A DNA stretch of 64,000 nt from Odontesthes bonariensis (Eukaryota > Chordata > Actinopteri > Atheriniformes > Atherinopsidae): the NCBI RefSeq assembly GCF_027942865.1, contig NC_134516.1, positions 18,651,822 through 18,715,821 of the forward strand, in the 5' to 3' direction. A program made the translations under genes and the position numbers. The notes beneath the pieces were generated by a model. The model ran no database searches and had not been told where the DNA came from. It worked only from the letters and a program-made list of their open reading frames with translations. Numbering within the stretch: position 1 is the stretch's first letter; each line of letters starts with the position of its first letter. Positions 58,490 to 64,000 of the stretch are shown here, in pieces.

Positions 58490-60277
58490 CTGCCGTGTTG
58501 GGTTGTGAGGTTTGCGTTGTTTTAGATGGCGAAAGGTCACTCTTCTGTGGCTGTTAGCTTAGCTGTGAAGCTAACTTTTAGCTTTGAGACCGCTCATAAG
58601 TATTTCCTACAACCCTTTTTAACCAAAAATACGAGCTGTGCACCCGATAAACTGCTAATTAATTCCTTAAATATAAGCTGGAACCTTGTTTTTGTTATAC
58701 GCACCTAAATATCAGTGTTAGCTGGTGGCGCCCACATTTTTCTCAACACACCTGAGCAAAGAAGAAAGAGGCCAAAACTCCAAAATATCTCAAAGTATCC
58801 CTAAAACGTTCTTTCTCTATCTCTTTGTCTTGGTCCTCTCCGGCAGCAGCGATGCCAATAAGCATGTGTTTGTGTTGATTTCTTCTAATTACACCATGTG
58901 TGATGGGGCATGGCTTTGTTTTAGGTTTGAAGCACCTTTGTTTTTTGCTCGCCATCCCACTGTGCGACAGCAACCCCTTCGTGGCACGTCACTTCAAGAG
59001 CTGATGGGCCGATGACTGATACGTCGGCTCATCTGTTGTCGCCTGCCAAGTTAACAGCTTGGATCGCAGGGATAAACAAACAAAAAAAGAAATAAATAAT
59101 GAGCCACACAACGCAGCTCAACCGTGGGTGGGCTTTGGAGGAGTCGAGATTGGACGCGAGTCATCTGGAAGGTTGTGACGATTAAAGTCCACAACTGTTT
59201 TATATCGGCTTCACTGGCAGCACCCTGTTAGCTCTGACCAACATGATTAAAACATCACACACAGAAAACATGGATCAAAAATAAGTTGATGAAGTCTTTA
59301 GCATTGTCAAGCTCTGAGCCAAGCCTGAGCATTAACAGCTATAAAAAAAATAACCAGAAATACTGAAAACAAGCCATGAAAGAGGTTCTGTTTCTTTCAG
59401 AATTCATGAGTAATTCTGAAGTGATTCATAAGATGTGGATTTATCTGCTCTATTTTGGAAAGTCAAGGAAAAGCTGGTAAATGAACTAGAGTAGATGTTA
59501 GGAAAACAGAGTTGCTATCGCTAATGCTAATGCTAATACCCTCAAATATAACGTTTTAGGTGTAAAAGAAAAAGTAGCCTCAGTTTTTATGCTAAGCTAC
59601 GCTAAGCTAAGCTAAGCTAAGCTAATTGACTTCTGGTTTGAGCTTCACTTTTTTATGTACCTGTATGAAAGTAGTAAAGGTTTTGTCCTCAATCTCTGGC
59701 AATAAAAAAATAAAAACATTTATCTCAGATTGGGTGCTATTATGTGTTTTGATTTGAAACTTCAGGTGCAGCTTAGCCACCGTGCCGTGTCCTTGACTTG
59801 CAGACAGTTATTTCTCCAGTATGTTCCTTGTTCAGTTCTGCAGCTACATCTGGTTCTGACCTTTGGGTGGTTTGCTGAAATCTGAAGGCGCAGTTCAGAA
59901 ACCGACACACGTGTTGAGCTGATATCGGCTGCACAAAAAGACCACGTGTTACGAGACCCGAGAAACTCACCGGAGAGGTTGCTGAATTTTAAATGAAACA
60001 CTTGCATACAGTGTGCATTTAGCTAAAACTTGTGTGTGCATTAGATAAATATCCACTCTAAGTCTAAATCTTTTCCATCGTGCTCTGCTAACCTTCCCAA
60101 CCAACTCAAATAACCGATGTGTCCAGGTGCTTTTTCCAACCAAAACTTAACACTACATATAAAAAAAAACATCCTTTCTGTACATAGAAAATATATACAC
60201 CATCTATACTAACAACAACACGATCTTTTTTATTTTAAGTGACGTTTTTTTTCTTTCTTTCTTTCCGTCACATCACT
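58490..60277. other. Unique DNA downstream of the XKR-like exon
   Basis: A small tandem run of GCTAA units lies at 59592-59620. No exon was recognised. Confidence 0.4.
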
Positions 60278-60283
60278 TTTATT
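60278..60283 (-). promoter_or_regulatory. Candidate poly(A) signal of the XKR-like gene
   Basis: A minus-strand AATAAA lies about 400 bases past the stop codon, with another about 50 bases further. Either could end a short 3' UTR. Confidence 0.35.
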
Positions 60284-60685
60284 CTACTGAAACCCGTGAA
60301 CGTGTGACACGAATCGCGACATAAATGTCGCCGTGGAACTGTGCTAATTTTTTTTTTCAGTTATCTTCTTCACATGCGAAATTCAAAAACAATGAAACCA
60401 AGTGAAGAGTGATTTGGAGGAGCTTGGACGGAGACACAGGAGGGATTCGGTGAGAAAGGAGGAGATGGGCTGGTGCTGATGAAGCAGCTTGCTGAGTTAT
60501 GGTCGTGGTATTCGCAGGTTGGAAACGTGTGTGTTTGATTGTGTACGTGCGCAAAAATGTGATGATTGCTTCAGTGTGTGCTTATATCGAGTGGTGCTAA
60601 ATCTCCTCTAAATCTGAACATCCACATATACATACGTGTTTTTAACGTGTGCTCAGGTGTACTCGTGTGTGCTCGTTTTCGTGCG

Positions 60686-61267
<582 letters not shown>

Positions 61268-61284
61268 TTACAGTTAATGGTTCA

Positions 61285-62470
61285 GGTCCTACTTGGAGGA
61301 GCAGAGTTATTTTGTGAGTATTGGAAGTAATCAATCTGATCGAGTGGCTATGATGTGGAGTTCCTCAGGGGTCAGTTCTTGGACCCCTTCTGTTCACCCT
61401 ATATATGCTGCTTCTGGGTCAAATTCTGAAGAACTCTAAAGTCAACTACCACAGCTATGCAGATGACACACAGATATATCTGGCACTGTCTCCAGATGAC
61501 TGCAGTCCTATAGAGTCATTGTGCGACTGCTTAGAGCAAGTCAAAAAGTGGATGAACCAAAATTTCCTTCAGTTAAATCAAGAAAAAACTGAGGTCATTG
61601 TGTTTGGCAACAAAGAGAAGAGGTTTGCTGTCAGTAAACATCTTGAGTCACTGTCTCTAGAAACTAAACACCAAGTCCGGAACCTCGGCGTGCTGATAGA
61701 CTCAGACCTGACCTTCAACAATCATATCAAATCAGTCACCAAATCAGCCTTTTATCAACTTAAGAACATATCCAGAATGAAGGGTTTCATGTCCCAAACA
61801 GATCAGGAGAAGCTGATTCATGCTTTCATCTCCAGCAGACTTGACTACTGTAACGGTCTCCTGACTGGACTCCCCCAAAAGAGTCTCAAACAGCTGCAGC
61901 TCATTCAGAACGCTGCAGCCCGAGTTTTAACCAGAACAAAGAGATCACATCACATCACCCCAGTTCTCAAGTCTTTACATTGGCTCCCGGTCAGATACAG
62001 AATAGATTTTAAAGTTCTGCTACTCGTCTACAAATCACAGAATGGTTTAGGTCCAGAATACATGAATGACATGCTGGTAGAGTATAAACCCAGTAGAGCT
62101 CTGAGATCTACTGACTCAGGTCAGATAGTGGAGCCCAGAGTTCAAACTAGACACGGTGAAGCAGCTTTTAGCTGTTATGCTGCACACAACTGGAACAAAC
62201 TACCAGCAGAACTGAAATCAGCCCCAACTGTAAGAACTTTTAAATCCAGGTTAAAAACATTTCTCTTTCCGTGTGCTTATGGTTGAGTTAATACTTTTCT
62301 TTTCCCCCTCTTCTTTGATTGCTTTTAACTGTGTTTTAATCTTTATTCTATTTTTTTTCTCTTTAAATTGCTTGTTTTTATGCTGCTTTATGCTGTTCTT
62401 TTAAATGCCTTGTCTTCATGTAAAGCACATTGAGTTGCCTGTGGTATGAAATGCGCTATATAAATAAAGA
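61285..62470 (+). mobile_element. L2-type LINE fragment, reverse transcriptase C-terminal half
   Basis: A frame of 293 codons (61405-62286) is open and holds the catalytic YADDTQIYL motif, the [18 protein letters not shown] segment and ends [13 protein letters not shown]. Just upstream, [16 protein letters not shown] is readable after a 2-base deletion near 61350. The 5' half of the element is missing. The tail reads ATGCGCTATATAAATAAAGA. It lies in the presumed intron of the XKR-like gene. Confidence 0.92.
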
Positions 62471-62665
62471 TGCCTTGCCTAACTGTAAGGCTCCACCACA
62501 TAACGAGTATTTTTCTATATTTAGCTCTTTGTAAATCAGTACATCCCATTTTCCCTTCCAACTCATTACATACTGGCGCTTGTTTAGGAGCCCGCTGTGC
62601 CTCTTTTGGACTCGCAGGCTTTTCCAGGCTGGTAGCATCCAACCGCTGCATGATGTCATCATGGT

Positions 62666-62743
62666 AACATGGAAAAAGTTGGCAATAAAATGTATTTTAT
62701 TGTGAATATCACCTCCAACCATGAGGTTTTCCTAACTTTTAAT
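62666..62743 (+). repeat. 78-bp direct repeat, left copy
   Basis: AACATGGAAAAAGTTGGC to CCTAACTTTTAAT recurs at 63449-63526 with very few differences, on the other side of the hAT/BED copy 6. Confidence 0.85.
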
Positions 62744-63433
62744 TAGGGCTGGGCGAGTTAACTCATTATTATTGCGTTAACTCGCTAATTATTTAATGCA
62801 GACAAATATTTTATCGCGCATTAACGGAGGTTTTCCATCCATCCATTTTCTATACCCGCTGAATCCGTCGGTCGGGTCGCGGGGGGGCTGGAGCCTATCC
62901 CAGTGGTTTAGTGCAGGTTTTATTATTTATTTTATTTTGTAAAAGTCTGCTGCTGTCTGCTGGGGAACCAGAAAAGAAAGTAATCGGTGGATCCACCAAA
63001 CATGGAGAAGGGTACGGAACTTTTACTCGGCCATTTTCATTTTAAAGTTCTTCCAGACGGCGGAGTCGACAGAAGCAAAGTCATCTGTAAACACTGCCAA
63101 GTTGAATTGTCTTCTCAGCGTAGTAGTTCCAGTCTAAAATATCACTTAAAGGCAAAACACACAACTGATAGCAGCAAGTCATTCAAGGAAACAGACAGTG
63201 GAGCGAGGCTTCTACATAAAAACTACAGAAAGATGCTGATGTTAAAAGTGTGTTTGCACAACAAATGTTATGGCACTTTCATTCATATGGCAGCACATTT
63301 AAAATAAAACTAAAAGCTAAAAGCTACTTTTGAATTCTTTTTTGGATTCTGTGTACAAATGCGATTAATCGTGATTAATCAGGGAAATCATGTGATTAAT
63401 TAGACTAAACATTTTATACGTTGCCCAGCCCTA
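62744..63433 (+). mobile_element. hAT/BED element copy 6 (without SINE)
   Basis: It starts TAGGGCTGGGCGAGTTAAC and ends CGTTGCCCAGCCCTA. The BED frame is the best kept of the family. It lacks the SINE and the 30-bp duplication seen in copies 1, 2, 4 and 5, and instead has another fish repeat (ATCCATTTTCTATACCCGCT to GGAGCCTATCCCAG) at about 62835-62910. No matching 8-bp duplication was found; 78-bp repeats flank it. Confidence 0.85.
63002..63307 (+). pseudogene. BED-finger fragment of a hAT transposase (copy 6)
   Basis: From the ATG at 63002 this frame of 101 codons encodes MEKGTELLLGHFHFKVLP, an intact finger (VICKHC and KYHLKAKH) and the tail GARLLHKNYRKMLMLKVCLH. It stops before any catalytic region. 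Confidence 0.75.
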
Positions 63434-63448
63434 TTAATAATCATATCA

Positions 63449-63526
63449 AACATGGAAAATGTTGGCAATAAAATGTATTTCATTGTGAATATTACCTCCA
63501 ACCATGAGGTTTTCCTAACTTTTAAT
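63449..63526 (+). repeat. 78-bp direct repeat, right copy
   Basis: Counterpart of 62666-62743. Confidence 0.85.
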
Positions 63527-64000
63527 ACCTAATGAAGTAGGAGGGAAAATGAGGGAAGTCAAAATAAAGACCAGAGAAGAAAAGTGAAGGTTGTAGGTGG
63601 TCTGTCCCTTTCCTCCAGTCCTACTTCCTGCCACGGTCCATGTTAATCATTCATAACCCAGCTCCATAGAATGAGGTTTGAAAGGCTGAAAACTGACACG
63701 AGGAATGAGAATGTGCCGTCAGGAAGCCCGTTCAGACCGACCGAACAGCAGTTTCTCAAACAGGAGTGAAATTCCTTTGGCATCTGGGCCGCATGTGTTT
63801 CACATGTGTTTAGCTGGAAGGATATATTACATCAATAATACTTGCTGGTAGCATCAGTTTACGGCGTGCGTTGGTCAATTTGTTTCTATCTCCAGGCTGC
63901 CTGTGGGAAGTACTTTTGTGTACCGAATCCAAACATGAAACCACTTTACTCTTCCTGTCTACAGCGGTGTTTAACAGTCGAACCAATCCCATCTTGTATG
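63527..64000. other. Unassigned DNA at window end
   Basis: No exon or repeat was recognised. Confidence 0.4.

Overview
The window looks like nuclear DNA from a teleost fish, probably a percomorph. Two multi-exon vertebrate genes can be read exon by exon with GT/AG junctions. The spaces between them are packed with fish-type repeats: hAT, Tc1, piggyBac, Kolobok-like and Harbinger-like DNA elements, L2-type and L1/Tx1-type LINE pieces, and a tRNA-derived SINE. There is no bacterial or viral gene content.

Layout. 1-14.5 kb: no gene recognised, only repeats (two copies of a GGCTGTGTTCGAAACC long-TIR element, several hAT elements) and unique AT-rich DNA. 14.5-15.0 kb: a CpG-rich block with a good minus-strand splice donor, perhaps the first exon of an unidentified gene running left. 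15-21.2 kb: foldback element, hAT elements, a Tc1 remnant. 21.76-39.75 kb, minus strand: a CLIC5-like chloride intracellular channel gene. It has six exons for a 247-residue short form and an alternative far-upstream first exon, rich in Tyr, Ser and Glu, for a long form of about 396 residues. 42.3-49.2 kb, plus strand: an ENPP4-like ectonucleotide pyrophosphatase/phosphodiesterase of 459 residues in seven coding exons. 60.7-61.2 kb, minus strand: the last coding exon of an XK-related (XKR4/6/7-type) membrane protein, whose 3' end faces that of enpp4. 61.3-63.5 kb: an L2 reverse transcriptase fragment and another hAT element with a BED finger.

The divergent arrangement CLIC5 (minus) next to ENPP4 (plus) matches the order on human 6p21.1, which supports both names. 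The two genes do not form a pathway: CLIC5 proteins link membrane and actin cytoskeleton, while ENPP4 is a cell-surface hydrolase of dinucleoside polyphosphates.

The most distinctive content is the transposon architecture. Nine hAT copies carry 8-bp target duplications (eight exact, one 7 of 8). One stack is four levels deep (29,434-34,851). One hAT family carries a SINE that has been copied along with it. Several insertions sit within a few to about 20 bases of splice sites of clic5 and enpp4. I found no convincing new functional gene system. The most interesting leads are the BED-only hAT family with its captured SINE, the tandem dimer with shuffled GC-rich cassettes, and the long Tyr-rich CLIC5 exon.
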